Part shown: positions 15,823-25,120 of the stretch, in pieces
Numbering within the stretch: the first letter of the stretch is position 1
How the letters are laid out: each line of letters begins with the position of its first letter
From: Catellatospora paridis
GTDB lineage: Bacteria > Actinomycetota > Actinomycetes > Mycobacteriales > Micromonosporaceae
NCBI RefSeq assembly: GCF_009720365.1
Contig: NZ_ML769312.1
Span: 310,001-374,000, forward strand
Reading direction: 5' to 3'
DNA length: 64,000 nucleotides
Position numbers and translations under genes: made by a program
Notes under the pieces: model-generated
What the model saw: only the letters and a program-made list of their open reading frames with translations
Told to the model about the DNA's origin: nothing
The model's database searches: none

Positions 15823-18015
15823 ATGCCGACGAGTGTCATCGGACGGGTGGGACGCTGGTGCTTCCGGCACTGGGCGCTGGTGCTGCTGGCCTGGGCCTTG
15901 GCAGTCGGTGCCGGAGTCGTCTCGGTCGGTCCGCTGTTCAGCCGCCTGTCCGACAACAGGCTGCCCCAAGGGGTCGAGTCGGTCGTCGCCGCCGACGTGA
16001 TCGCCGAGGGCGGCGACTCGGCGGGCACGGTCGTCGGTGTCGTGGACGGCATCGACCCGGCCGACCCCGCGGTCCGCGCCGCACTGCTCGCCGCCTCGCC
16101 CAGGCTGGCAGAGATCCCCGGCGTGAAATCGGTCGATCACCCCTACACGTCTCCCGTGGCCACCGCGCAACTGACCTCTTCGGACGGTCGCGCCGTCATC
16201 CTCTCCGTGACGCTGACGGCGTTGGACCGGCCCGGCCGCGACCGGGCTGCGACCGACATCGGGCAGGCCCTGCACGACCTGCGCGGCGACCTTCCACCGG
16301 GGGCGAGCGTCGAGGTGGGCGGCGCACCGGTGCTCAGCGTCCAGACCAGAACCGCGGTCAAGGAGGACCTGGCCCGGGCCGAATACGTCTCGCTGCCGTT
16401 GACCCTGCTCGTCCTCATCGTGATCTTCGGTGGCCTGGTGGCGGCGGGGCTGCCGGTGCTCACCGCGGTCGTGTCGGTGGCCGCCGCCATGGGCGTCATG
16501 CTCGGCTTCTCCTACTTCACCAGCGTCGACCAGGACGGCGTCACCGTGGTGAGCCTGCTCGGGCTCGGCCTCGCCGTCGACTACGGGCTGCTGCTCGTCG
16601 CGCGCTACCGCGAGGAACTGCTGGACGGCTGGCCGCCCGAGACGGCGATCGCCCGAGCCTGGGCGACCGCGGGCCGCGCCACCCTGTTCAGCGCCCTGAC
16701 CGTGGCCGCCGCGCTCAGCGGCCTGCTCATGTTCGACCTGCCGACGCTCACCGCGCTGGGCGTCGCGGGCGTGTCGATCGCCGTGGTCGCCATGCTGGCG
16801 TCGCTGACCTTCTCCGCCGCCCTCATCGGGCTGCTGCGCCGGTGGATCAGACCGACCGCCCGCCAGCGCCGGGCCGCGGCCGCGGCCGCCGCGAGCGTCG
16901 ACAGCGGGTTCTTCTACCGGCTCTCCCGGCTCGTCCAGCGCCGGCCCGTGCTGGTCGCCCTGGCCACGACAGCGGCGCTGCTCGCCGCGGGAGCTCCGCT
17001 GATCGATTCGGCGATGCGGCTGCCCAGCCTGGAAGGCGTGCCGCGCAGCATCGAAGCGGCGCGGGTCGCCGACACCCTCACCGAACGCTTCGCCCGCAGG
17101 CCTACCGCCGCCATCACCGTGGTCGCGCGGACCCAGCCGCAGGCCCTGCAGGAGTGGGCCCACCGCTGGGCGGGTGATCCGAACGTCGCCTCGATCCGGC
17201 CGGTGCAGCCGCTCGGCCCGGCCGGCGCGCCGACCGCGGCGTCAATCGGGTTCGACCTCCACGGCGATCCGCAGGGACCTGCCGCGCAGGACCTCGTGCA
17301 GGCTATGCGCGCCGACCGGCCGCCGGGCGGCCCGTCGTGGGTGACCGGCGACGCGGCCATGCTCGGCGACCTGATGGGCATCCTCGGCGACGGGCTGCCC
17401 TGGGCGGTCGGCGTGACGCTGCTGGCCATGGTGGCCCTGCTGTTCGCCATGACCGGGTCCTTGGTGGTGCCGGTGAAGGCGATCCTGGCCAACGTGGTCT
17501 CCCTCGGCGCGACCTTCGGCGTGCTCACCGCGGTCTTCGGCGAGGGTTTCGCCAGCGGCCTGCTCGACACGCTGACCGTCGGCGCGCTCAACCCCTTCGT
17601 CGTGGTGCTGGTCTTCGCGTTCGCCTTCGGCCTGTCCATGGACTACGAGGTCTTTCTCCTCGCGCGGATCAAGGAGTACATCGACGCCGAGGTCGACACC
17701 GACACCGCCGTACGCCGGGGACTGCAGCACACCGGGCAGGTCATCACCTCGGCCGCGCTGCTGATGGTCATCGTGTTCGGCTGCTTCGCCGCGGCGCGGA
17801 TCGGCAACATCGAGCAGATCGGGCTGGGGCTGGCGGTGGCCGTGTTCATCGACGCGACCGTGGTGCGCTGCCTTCTCGTGCCGGCCACGATGACCCTGCT
17901 CGGCCGCTGGAACTGGTGGGCCCCGCGCTGGCTGTCACGCCTGCACAGCCGCGTCGGACTGCGGGAGCACAGGCTGCCCGCGCCGGAACCGGGAGCCTGC
18001 CTGCCGGCGACCTGA
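15823..18015 (+). CDS. MMPL/RND-family membrane transporter
   Basis: Integral membrane transporter of 730 residues with the two-fold MMPL layout. It has a first helix (about residues 15-35), an extracellular domain (about 40-185), a five- to six-helix bundle (about 190-360), then the same order repeated (helix near 385, outside loop, bundle about 525-690). The repeats carry GLGLAVDYGLLLVARYREE and AFAFGLSMDYEVFLLARIKEY, the SxD/GxxxDY elements that relay protons. Family members export lipids or drugs; the substrate here is unknown. The ATG was picked for GGGAG at 15814-15818. It lies 78 nt after trpD, but a functional link to tryptophan is not evident. Confidence 0.92.
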   Translation: MPTSVIGRVGRWCFRHWALVLLAWALAVGAGVVSVGPLFSRLSDNRLPQGVESVVAADVIAEGGDSAGTVVGVVDGIDPADPAVRAALLAASPRLAEIPGVKSVDHPYTSPVATAQLTSSDGRAVILSVTLTALDRPGRDRAATDIGQALHDLRGDLPPGASVEVGGAPVLSVQTRTAVKEDLARAEYVSLPLTLLVLIVIFGGLVAAGLPVLTAVVSVAAAMGVMLGFSYFTSVDQDGVTVVSLLGLGLAVDYGLLLVARYREELLDGWPPETAIARAWATAGRATLFSALTVAAALSGLLMFDLPTLTALGVAGVSIAVVAMLASLTFSAALIGLLRRWIRPTARQRRAAAAAAASVDSGFFYRLSRLVQRRPVLVALATTAALLAAGAPLIDSAMRLPSLEGVPRSIEAARVADTLTERFARRPTAAITVVARTQPQALQEWAHRWAGDPNVASIRPVQPLGPAGAPTAASIGFDLHGDPQGPAAQDLVQAMRADRPPGGPSWVTGDAAMLGDLMGILGDGLPWAVGVTLLAMVALLFAMTGSLVVPVKAILANVVSLGATFGVLTAVFGEGFASGLLDTLTVGALNPFVVVLVFAFAFGLSMDYEVFLLARIKEYIDAEVDTDTAVRRGLQHTGQVITSAALLMVIVFGCFAAARIGNIEQIGLGLAVAVFIDATVVRCLLVPATMTLLGRWNWWAPRWLSRLHSRVGLREHRLPAPEPGACLPAT

Positions 18016-18047
18016 CGGGGTTCGCGGATCGACGGACTCAGCTCGAT

Positions 18048-18080
18048 GAAGGCGCCACCCGGCTTGCGGGCGGCGCCTTC
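18048..18080. terminator. Bidirectional terminator hairpin
   Basis: GAAGGCGCC and its exact complement (9-bp stem, 15-nt loop) between the convergent MMPL and GNAT genes. Confidence 0.75.
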
Positions 18081-18082
18081 GT

Positions 18083-18574
18083 TCACGCCGGCAGACGGCC
18101 GGCGGGTGTCCAGGGCAGCGCGAGGCGCATGATGACCTCACCGTCCGGGTCCGACTCGCCGGTCGGGACGAACCCGAGCCGTTCGTAGAACCCCGCCGGG
18201 CCGCCGTCCTCGGGTACGTAGCTGGTCAGCAGCTCGGTCGCGCCTTCAGCCACCACGAGTTCCGCGATCTGCCGTACGACCTCGAAGCCGTAGCCGCGGC
18301 CCTGGTGCCGCTCGTCGACAAGCAGCTTCCACAGAAACCACGGCCCGTGGATCTCGGGTGGCTGCGGCTCGACATTCCAGCTCAGCATCACGAACCCGAC
18401 CGGCTCGCCATCCGCGTAGACCGCGCGGTACCAGGGCTTGGCGTGCGGGTACTCGGCAGCTTCCCGCAGCGAGCCCCGCACCGATGAGACGAAGCGCTCC
18501 TGCCCGGGTGCGACCTGCAGCTCAAGGACCGAGTCACGGTTGCCGTCAGTGATCTCGCGCAGCACCACGACCAT
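18083..18574 (-). CDS. GNAT family N-acetyltransferase
   Basis: Acetyl-CoA-dependent acetyltransferase of 163 residues. The acetyl-CoA loop VDERHQGRGYGFEVVRQI (about residues 88-105) is the Q/RxxGxG/A motif A, and the C-terminal AGFYERLGFVPTGE is motif B. The arrangement YADGEPVGFVMLSW near residue 60 resembles spermidine acetyltransferase-like GNATs, but the substrate cannot be read from sequence. The ATG follows a TAGGGT -10 box by 6 nt, so it is a leaderless gene, divergent from the next small gene. Confidence 0.9.
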   Translation of the reverse strand: MVVVLREITDGNRDSVLELQVAPGQERFVSSVRGSLREAAEYPHAKPWYRAVYADGEPVGFVMLSWNVEPQPPEIHGPWFLWKLLVDERHQGRGYGFEVVRQIAELVVAEGATELLTSYVPEDGGPAGFYERLGFVPTGESDPDGEVIMRLALPWTPAGRLPA

Positions 18575-18682
18575 GCGGCGACCCTAACAGCCGCGTTGAA
18601 AAACCAGCTCAGCGTGAGTGGACGCACGCCGCCACAGCGGCGGTCGAAGCCCTCGCGATCTTGCGGCCGTAAACTGCTCGAT

Positions 18683-18859
18683 ATGGACGACCTGACTCTG
18701 GACCGGCTGATCGCGCACACCCTCGTCGAGGACTACGACTGGGACGAGGAGCAGGCCGAGGAGGCGGTGGCCGCGTGGCGGGACAGCGGGTCGGACGGCG
18801 GCTGGGATGCTGCTGCCCTTGCGGAGAGCATCCACCGGGCATCGGAAGATGACGAGTGA
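18683..18859 (+). CDS. Small acidic hypothetical protein
   Basis: A 58-residue, strongly acidic protein starting MDDLTLDRLIAHTLVEDYDW and ending RASEDDE. It is rich in Asp/Glu and Trp, without signal peptide, cysteine or membrane segment. The frame extends upstream, but the ATG is favoured because TAAACT at 18670-18675 ends 7 nt before it. I do not recognise a family. Codon use matches its neighbours, supporting a real gene. Confidence 0.6.
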   Translation: MDDLTLDRLIAHTLVEDYDWDEEQAEEAVAAWRDSGSDGGWDAAALAESIHRASEDDE

Positions 18860-19061
18860 GCCGGAGCAGTCGGTAAAGACGCGTTCTCAAAGGCCGGGCG
18901 TGACGCCGGTGCGCGCATGATCGTGTGCCGCTGCCCGGAGCAGGTCGAGGAAGCCGACCAGGTGCGGTGCGACGGTGCTGACCTGCGAATCGCGGTGGAC
19001 GCCGCCGAGCACCTGACCGAATGAAAACCGGCAGACGGCGGCACCGGTGGGGGACAGGATG

Positions 19062-19379
19062 TCAGTCGCCGACGCGGCTCCAGAATCCGAACCGTACGCC
19101 GTGACGGTCCAGCAGGCGGCGGAAATCGACCCGGGCCTCGGCCTGGAACAACGTCTCCAGCAGCGCCAGCGGGTCGTCGCCGTCCGCCCCGCCGAGCGCC
19201 GCGACCAGCGCAGGGATGTCGGCAGGCGCGATGGTGAAGGCCCACTCGTGCTCGAAGAAGTCGGCACCCCGGCTCAGGCTCTGCCCTTCGACGGTCAGCC
19301 GGCCGTCGTCGTGGAGGGTGGCCCACTCCGCTCGCCAGCTGCTCGGCGTGCGCACATCGGTCAGGGTCTGCTTGCGCAT
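19062..19379 (-). CDS. Hypothetical protein
   Basis: A 105-residue soluble protein starting MRKQTLTDVRTPSSWRAEW, with a compact alpha/beta pattern and the segment FFEHEWAFTIAPADIPALVAALGG. The start is chosen for GAGGAGG 8 nt upstream rather than the in-frame ATG at 19418. Family not recognised; the composition suggests a small cytoplasmic protein. The 200 bases downstream of its stop (18860-19061) hold no convincing gene. Confidence 0.6.
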   Translation of the reverse strand: MRKQTLTDVRTPSSWRAEWATLHDDGRLTVEGQSLSRGADFFEHEWAFTIAPADIPALVAALGGADGDDPLALLETLFQAEARVDFRRLLDRHGVRFGFWSRVGD

Positions 19380-19555
19380 CGGTTCCGCCTCCTCAGCCCA
19401 GGGAGCGCCATGTCGCACCTACTGGCGGCCGAGTGTAGTGATCATCCGCAAGTGTCAGGTCGTTGCTGGATTCCGGCAGAACATCGCAAAACAGTACGAG
19501 ACACTTGAATACCGGTGTTCAGCCTGGCCGCCTGCCGACGCGAAGGGTGCTCGAC

Positions 19556-19819
19556 GTGCTGATTCTTGCGATTCTGGTATGGGGTTTCCTGGTCGGCTGG
19601 CTGGCCTGGTTGATCGTTCGCGGCGGCAGATTCCGTGACGTGCGCTGGCCGCAGGCCGTCGCCGCCGGGCTCATCGGTTCGTTCGTCGGGGGGCTCGGGA
19701 TCAGCCTGCTCAGCGGCGACGGCCTGGCGCTGCGCCCGTCCGGCCTGATCGGGTCGGTGATCGGAGCCGTCGTGGTGCTGCTGATCTGGGGCGCGGTACA
19801 GCGCAAGCACGAGCGCTGA
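19556..19819 (+). CDS. GlsB/YeaQ/YmgE-like stress membrane protein
   Basis: An 87-residue membrane protein with three helices: LILAILVWGFLVGWLAWLIV, AAGLIGSFVGGLGISLL and LIGSVIGAVVVLLIWGAVQ. The glycine-rich GxxxG spacing in the last two is typical of the transglycosylase-associated (GlsB/YeaQ) family, linked to envelope stress. The GTG was selected because GAAGGG at 19542-19547 gives ideal spacing; the upstream frame has poor coding character. Confidence 0.75.
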   Translation: MLILAILVWGFLVGWLAWLIVRGGRFRDVRWPQAVAAGLIGSFVGGLGISLLSGDGLALRPSGLIGSVIGAVVVLLIWGAVQRKHER

Positions 19820-19826
19820 GCCGAGC

Positions 19827-19869
19827 ACGTGCCGCCGGCGGGCCGGTGAGCTTCCCGCCGACGGCACGT
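19827..19869. terminator. Bidirectional terminator hairpin
   Basis: ACGTGCCGCCGGCGGG pairs with the segment at 19854-19869 (16-bp stem with one mismatch, 11-nt loop) between the convergent GlsB-like and GH3 genes. Confidence 0.75.
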
Positions 19870-19876
19870 ACGTCGG

Positions 19877-22109
19877 TCAGGAGTTGGCCGCCGCGACCAA
19901 CTGCGCGACCGCCTCGGCGGTGAACGGGCTGCCCGGGAACGCCGACATCCGGATCAGCGGCACCCCGCTCAGGAACGTGAAGATCTGCGGGTCGGCGGCC
20001 ATCCCGGCGAGTCCGCCACCGCCCTGGGCGGCCGCCGCGGCGAACGCCTGCCCGAGCACCTGGCCGCCCTTCGGGTCGGCCAGCCACTCGCCGAGCGTCG
20101 ACTCGGCCGTCAGCGGCACCCGGGTGTCGTCGCCGGGCACGGCCACGGTGACCGTGGTGCGCAGGTCACGCGACGACGCGCCGACCGACAGCAGGTAGTC
20201 GCCGCCTTCCACGGCCCAGCGGCGCAGGCGCGGGTCCCAGTAGGCGAGGTCGTCACGGGCGATCCGGACCACCACGTCGGCGGTGTGCCCGGCCGCGATG
20301 GCGACGTTGGCGAAGCCCTTCAGCTCGCGCGGGGCACGGCGCACGGCGGAACCCGGCAGGCTCGCGTATACCTGCACGACCTCGCGCCCGTCCCGTGAGC
20401 CGGTGTTCGTCACCGGCACCCGCACCTCGATGACGCCGTCGGCGGCCGTCGCGGTGGCGTCGCCGTACGCGAAGGTGGTGTAGGACAGGCCGAAGCCGAA
20501 CGGGTAGGCGACCTCCTGCTCGCGGGCGTCGAAGCCGCGGTAGCCGACGTGGATGCCCTCGCCGTAGCGCACGTGGCTCGCCTCGCCCGGGAAGTCCAGG
20601 TGGGACGGGTGATGCGCCAGCTTCAGCGGGATCGTCTCGGTGAGCCGGCCGGACGGGTTGACGATGCCGAAGAGCACGTCGGCGACTGCGCCGCCACCCG
20701 CCTGGCCGAGCAGCCAGCCCTCGACGAGCGCCGGGACCGCCCGGTCCCACGGCGTGGTGAGCACGACCGCGCCGTGCGACAGCACCACGACGGTGCACGG
20801 GTTGGCGGCGAGCACCCGCTCGACGAGCGCGAGCTGCGCGGCGGGCAGGTCCAGGCTCTCCCGGGTCGGCGCCCTCGGTCTCCTGGGCGGTGCCGATGAA
20901 CACCACGGCGACGTCGGCGGTCCGGGCGGTCTCCACGGCCTCGGCGGCCAACTGCTCGTCCGCGGTGCCGTCGGGGGCGTAGCCGGCGGCGAACCGCACC
21001 GGCCCGCCGGCCAGCGCGGTGATCTCGGTCAGCGCGTCGTCGAGCCGCGTCGGGTTCATCTGCGAGCTGCCGCCGCCCTGGAAGCGCGGGGTGCGGGCGT
21101 GCTCGCCGATGACGGCGATCGTGACGTCGTGGCGGGGCAGTGGCAGCAGGTCGCCGTCGTTCTTGAGCAGCACGATGCCGCGTCCGGCGGCCTCGCGGGC
21201 CAGCGCGTGGTGGGCGTCGGCGTCGTAGGTCGCGGCCGGGTCCAGGGCTGCGACCGATCGTTCGACCAGGGCGCGCACCCGCGTGGCGGAGGTCTCCAGC
21301 GCGGCGGGGTCGAGCGTGCCGTCGGCGACGGCACGTACCAGCGCGTCGTCACCGGCGTCGTCGGGGCCGGGCATGGTCAGGTCGAGACCGGCGCGTACGG
21401 CGGCGACGCGGTCCACGACCGCGCCCCAGTCGGACACGACCAGGCCCACGAAGCCCCACTCGTCGCGCAGCACCTGCGTGAGCAGCCAGTGGTCCTGCGA
21501 GGCGTGCACCCCGTTGATGCGGTTGTACGAGCACATGACGGTCCACGGCTGGGCCTGCTGCACGACCCGCTGGAACGCGCGCAGGTACATCTCGCGCAGG
21601 GTGCGCTCGTCGACGTCGGCGCTGACCCGCATGCGGTCGGTCTCCTGGCTGTTGACCGCGAAGTGCTTGAGCGACGCGCCGACGCCCCGGCTCTGCAGGC
21701 CGCGCACCCACTCGGTGGCCAGCACCCCGGTCAGCAGCGGGTCCTCGGCGTAGTACTCGAAGTTGCGGCCGCCCAGCGGGCTGCGCTTGAGGTTGATGCC
21801 GGGGCCGAGCAGCACCGAAACGCCCATGGCTTGGGCCTCCTCGCCGAGCGCCTCGCCGACACGGCGGACCAGGTCGGGGTCCCAGCTGGAGCCCAGTGCC
21901 ACGGCGGGCGGGAAGCAGGTGGCGGGCTCGCTGTCGAGCAGACCGCCGTGGTCGGCTCCGGTGACTTGCTTGCGTACGCCGTGCGGACCGTCGGTCATCA
22001 TGATCTGCGGCAGGTCCGCAACGGCGGTGGTGTGCCAGAAGCCGCCGCCACTGGTGAGCGCCGCCTGTTGGGCGGTGGTGAGCGGGGGTGATCCTGCGTC
22101 GGTGGTCAT
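19877..22109 (-). pseudogene. GH3 beta-glycosidase interrupted by a +1 frameshift
   Basis: Glycoside hydrolase family 3 enzyme, expected to release terminal beta-linked sugars from oligosaccharides. The first frame (22109 to about 20865) encodes the TIM barrel with SLKHFAVNSQE and GFVGLVVSDWGAV, whose Asp is the nucleophile. It continues into the alpha/beta sandwich as far as GTAQETEGAD. The second frame resumes at RESLDLPAAQLALVERV and runs through the C-terminal fibronectin-like and tail domains to 19877. One extra base in the CCC/GGG run at 20860-20865 explains the break. Lacking a signal peptide, it would act inside the cell on sugars brought in by the MFS porter 34 nt upstream. Sequencing error or genuine mutation cannot be told apart here. 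Confidence 0.88.
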
Positions 22110-22143
22110 GTGGTTCCTTCCAGGGTGGACGTGGCGGCGGGGG

Positions 22144-23412
22144 TCAGCGAACGGACTTGATCGGCACGACGGCGAGGCCGCCGAGCAGCACCAGTGCGAT
22201 GCCGACCGGGAACAGGGGGGCGTAGCCGGCGGCGGCGACGATCGCGCCCGCCGCGGCCGGGGCGAGCACCTGGGGGAGCGTGGCGGCGATGTTGACGACG
22301 CCGATGTCCTTGCCGAAGTCCTGCTCGGCGGGCAGCACCTCGGTGATCAGTGCGGTGTCTACGGCCTGGAAGACGCCGAAGCCGAGGCCGGACAGCAGCG
22401 CGAAGGCGAGCATGCCGGGCTTGGTGGGCCAGATCCACGGCAGCAGCAGCGCGGTCGCGAGCATGGCCGCGGAGGCGTACACGAAGATCCGGCGGCGGCC
22501 GAGCCGGTCGGACAGCGGTCCGGACACGACCGTGGCCAGGACGGTGCCGCCGAGCGAGGCCACCCCGACCACCGGCACGTAGTCGATCGCCGCCTCGCCG
22601 AGTCCGACCCGGTCCTGCAGGATGTAGAGCTGGTAGTTGACCACGATGAAGTAGCCGAGGTAGAGCAGCAGCCGGCCGAGGAACGCCCAGCCGAGGTCGG
22701 GGTGGCGGCGCGGGTCGAACCAGTAGCTGTCGACGATCGCGCGCAGCGAGAACGGCCGCCGGGGCGTGGCGCGGTTGTCCTGGTCCGGGTTGAAGACCAC
22801 GAACAGGGTCAGCGCCACCAGCGCCAGGCCGGCGAAGGTGAGGTACCCGGCGGGCAGGTCGTCGGCGAACCGGGTGGCGACGACCTGGCCGCCGAGCGCG
22901 CCGAGCATGAGGCCGGTGCCGGTCACCGCGGAGAAGACACCCCGGCTGGCCGGCGGCACCCGGTCGGGCATGACCGCGGCCAGCGGGCCCTGCGCGAAGT
23001 TGTACGCGATCTGGGTGATGGTCCAGGCGATGGTGATCTGTACGAGGGTGTTCGCCGAGGCCAGGCCGAGCAGCGCCAGGCCGCCGGTGAGCGTGCCGCC
23101 GACGATCCACGGCCCGCGCCGCCCGAAGCGCGAGCGGGTGCGGTCGGAGATCGCGCCGGCCAGCGGCTGCGCCAGCATCGCGGCGAGCGCGCCGATGGTG
23201 GCGACGACGGCGAGGTTGGCCGCCTTCGCGTCCTCGTCGATCGCGGCGACCTGCAGCGGCAGCAGGATGCCCGGGATCGCGCCCCACAGCAGGTACATGC
23301 CGATGTTGGCGGGGAACGTCCAGACCAGGAGCCGGCGCAGCGGCCCGGTCAGGGCGGGTCTGACCGGTGCGGTCTCCGTCAGGACGGGTGGGGCGGGTGA
23401 CTTCGTCGTCAT
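22144..23412 (-). CDS. MFS transporter, probably for oligosaccharides
   Basis: Twelve-helix major facilitator of 422 residues. The cytoplasmic loop 2-3 motif GAISDRTRSRFGRRGPWI is the D-R-T-x-S-R-x-G-R-R-x-P form seen in glycoside/sucrose porters, and GPLSDRLGRRRIFVY is its second-half counterpart. The GH3 glycosidase gene follows in the same direction, so the pair forms a sugar uptake and cleavage operon. Its divergent neighbour is a TetR-type regulator, with an inverted repeat between them. The substrate is not defined by sequence. Confidence 0.88.
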   Translation of the reverse strand: MTTKSPAPPVLTETAPVRPALTGPLRRLLVWTFPANIGMYLLWGAIPGILLPLQVAAIDEDAKAANLAVVATIGALAAMLAQPLAGAISDRTRSRFGRRGPWIVGGTLTGGLALLGLASANTLVQITIAWTITQIAYNFAQGPLAAVMPDRVPPASRGVFSAVTGTGLMLGALGGQVVATRFADDLPAGYLTFAGLALVALTLFVVFNPDQDNRATPRRPFSLRAIVDSYWFDPRRHPDLGWAFLGRLLLYLGYFIVVNYQLYILQDRVGLGEAAIDYVPVVGVASLGGTVLATVVSGPLSDRLGRRRIFVYASAAMLATALLLPWIWPTKPGMLAFALLSGLGFGVFQAVDTALITEVLPAEQDFGKDIGVVNIAATLPQVLAPAAAGAIVAAAGYAPLFPVGIALVLLGGLAVVPIKSVR

Positions 23413-23433
23413 CGGGGCCTCTTCCGAGAGCCT

Positions 23434-23453
23434 TACCTAGTACCTAGTAGGTA
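23434..23453. promoter_or_regulatory. Candidate TetR operator between MFS and TetR genes
   Basis: TACCTAGTAGGTA (23441-23453) is a 13-bp inverted repeat with perfect 6-bp arms. It is preceded by a direct copy of its left arm, TACCTAG (23434-23440). The site lies in the 112-bp divergent spacer, close to the MFS start, and is suited to repression of both genes. Confidence 0.65.
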
Positions 23454-23524
23454 GTAACTGGGCTGTAACATAGGGCCTGCGCCGCGCCGCGGCAAGAGGC
23501 TCTTCAGCGAGAGGTGGCGGGACC

Positions 23525-24154
23525 ATGACCATGCCGGCCTACCGGCGGGACCGCGCCCGCCTGCCCGCGGCGGAGCGCCGCCGCCAGATCATGGAGGCGA
23601 CCGCCGAGCTGATCGCCGAGCGCGGCTTCTGGGGCCTGTCGATGCAGGACGTCGCCGACCGCTGTGGGCTGACCGTCCCCGGGCTGCTGCACCACGTCGG
23701 CTCCAAGGACGGCCTGCTCGTCGCCGTGCTCGAGCATCGCGACGCCGAGGATGCCCGTTCGCTGGCCGCGCTGCTCGGCGTCGACGACCTCGCCGCCCCG
23801 TGGGCCGGCGGCGCGCTGCCGTCGGGCGTGGGCCTGCGGCAGATGTGCGCCGCGCTCGTGCGCCGCAACGCGGGGCAGCCCGAGATCGTACGGCTGTTCG
23901 CCGTCCTGGAAGCCGAGTCGCTCGCGCCCAGCCATCCCGCACACGACTACTTCGCCGCCCGCCAGGAGCACATCCTGGGCGTCTTCGCGGCGCTCGCCAA
24001 GGACGCCACCGACCAGCCGCACGCGCTGGCCCGCCAGCTGGTGGCCATGATGGACGGCCTGCAGATCCAGTGGCTGCGCGCCCCGCAGACCAACGACCTG
24101 GTCCAGGACTGGGCGGACGCCGCGAACGTGCTCTTCGCCGATCTGGACGCCTGA
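23525..24154 (+). CDS. TetR/AcrR-family transcriptional regulator
   Basis: One-component regulator of 209 residues. The N-terminal helix-turn-helix (about residues 15-60) reads RRRQIMEATAELIAERGFWGLSMQDVADRCGLTVPGLLHHVGSKDGLLVAVL; the C-terminal ligand domain is all helical. Divergent location and the inverted repeat between the genes suggest it controls the sugar MFS/GH3 operon and itself. The ATG has GAGAGG upstream; a second ATG two codons in is equally possible. Confidence 0.92.
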   Translation: MTMPAYRRDRARLPAAERRRQIMEATAELIAERGFWGLSMQDVADRCGLTVPGLLHHVGSKDGLLVAVLEHRDAEDARSLAALLGVDDLAAPWAGGALPSGVGLRQMCAALVRRNAGQPEIVRLFAVLEAESLAPSHPAHDYFAARQEHILGVFAALAKDATDQPHALARQLVAMMDGLQIQWLRAPQTNDLVQDWADAANVLFADLDA

Positions 24155-24224
24155 CTCCCGCACTCCACAAGGGACCCGCCGCGCGCCCACCGCCACCGTC
24201 GGACCTGCGCGTTAGGTTGGACGG

Positions 24225-25064
24225 ATGGAACTGGTCCACGTGCACGGAGCCGACCTCGGCGTCGAGACGTTCGGCGACCCCGGCCAACCTGCACTGCTGC
24301 TGATCGCCGGGGCGAACAGCTCGATGGACGGCTGGGATCCGGCCTTCTGCGCGGCGCTGGCGGCTGGACGTCGCTTCGTCATCCGCTACGACCACCGCGA
24401 CACCGGAGCCTCGACGACCTGGCCGGCGGGCAAGCCCGGCTACCCGGCGCAGGCGCTGCAGGACGACGCGATAGCCCTGCTCGACGCACTCGGGGTCGGG
24501 CAGGCACACCTGGTCGGGGTCTCGATGGGCGGCGCTATCGCGCAGTTGCTCGCGCTCGACCGCTCGGACCGGGTCGCGTCGCTGACCCTGGTCGCCACCA
24601 CCAGCGGCCCGGCCGAGGATCTGCCGCCGATGGCGGACGAGCTGCGCGTTTACTTCGGCGACATCACCCCGCCCGACTGGTCCGACCGGACCGCGGTCAT
24701 CGAGCACCTGATGGGCTTCCAGCACGCGCTGGTGCCCGGCCCGATCGACGAACCGGCCGCCCGGGCGATGTTCGCCCGCATGGTCGACCGGGGCAGCGAC
24801 ACCGAGGCCAACCTCAACAACCACAACCACCTCGACCAGGGCAGGGAGGGATGGCGCTCGCGATTGGGCAGCCTACGCGTGCCGACCCTGGTGATCCACG
24901 GCGAGCGGGATCCGCTGTTCCCGCCAGGCCACGGGCAGGCGCTGGCCCGCGAGATCCCGGGCGCCACCAAGCTGATCCTGCCCGACATGGGCCACGAGGC
25001 CCCGCCCCCGGCCACCTGGGACGTGGTCGTGCCGGCGATCCTGCAGCTGACCTCGGGCGGCTGA
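24225..25064 (+). CDS. Alpha/beta hydrolase
   Basis: Cytoplasmic hydrolase of 279 residues with the whole catalytic triad: Ser in the nucleophile elbow GVSMGG (about residue 98), Asp in HGERDPLFP (about 228) and His in DMGHE (about 254). The oxyanion region is IAGANSS. The segment YDHRDTGAST is typical of the group related to aclacinomycin methylesterase RdmC and haloperoxidase-like esterases, so ester substrates are likely. A TAGGTT -10 box 6 nt before the ATG marks it as leaderless. Confidence 0.9.
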   Translation: MELVHVHGADLGVETFGDPGQPALLLIAGANSSMDGWDPAFCAALAAGRRFVIRYDHRDTGASTTWPAGKPGYPAQALQDDAIALLDALGVGQAHLVGVSMGGAIAQLLALDRSDRVASLTLVATTSGPAEDLPPMADELRVYFGDITPPDWSDRTAVIEHLMGFQHALVPGPIDEPAARAMFARMVDRGSDTEANLNNHNHLDQGREGWRSRLGSLRVPTLVIHGERDPLFPPGHGQALAREIPGATKLILPDMGHEAPPPATWDVVVPAILQLTSGG

Positions 25065-25120
25065 GCGCAGCAAACCCGGTGACGGCGATTGCGACGGGGC
25101 CTCTCGGGTAGAGGCGGGTT

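Noticed and set aside
14854-17163. Minus-strand open frame of about 770 codons
   Set aside because: Antisense of trpD and the MMPL gene; no motif and unnatural His/Gln/Gly richness.
18860-19061. Possible gene remnant on the minus strand (VGFLDLLRAAAHDHA-like segment)
   Set aside because: It is open only as an extension of a shadow frame and has no start or ribosome binding site of its own; one short plausible stretch is not enough.
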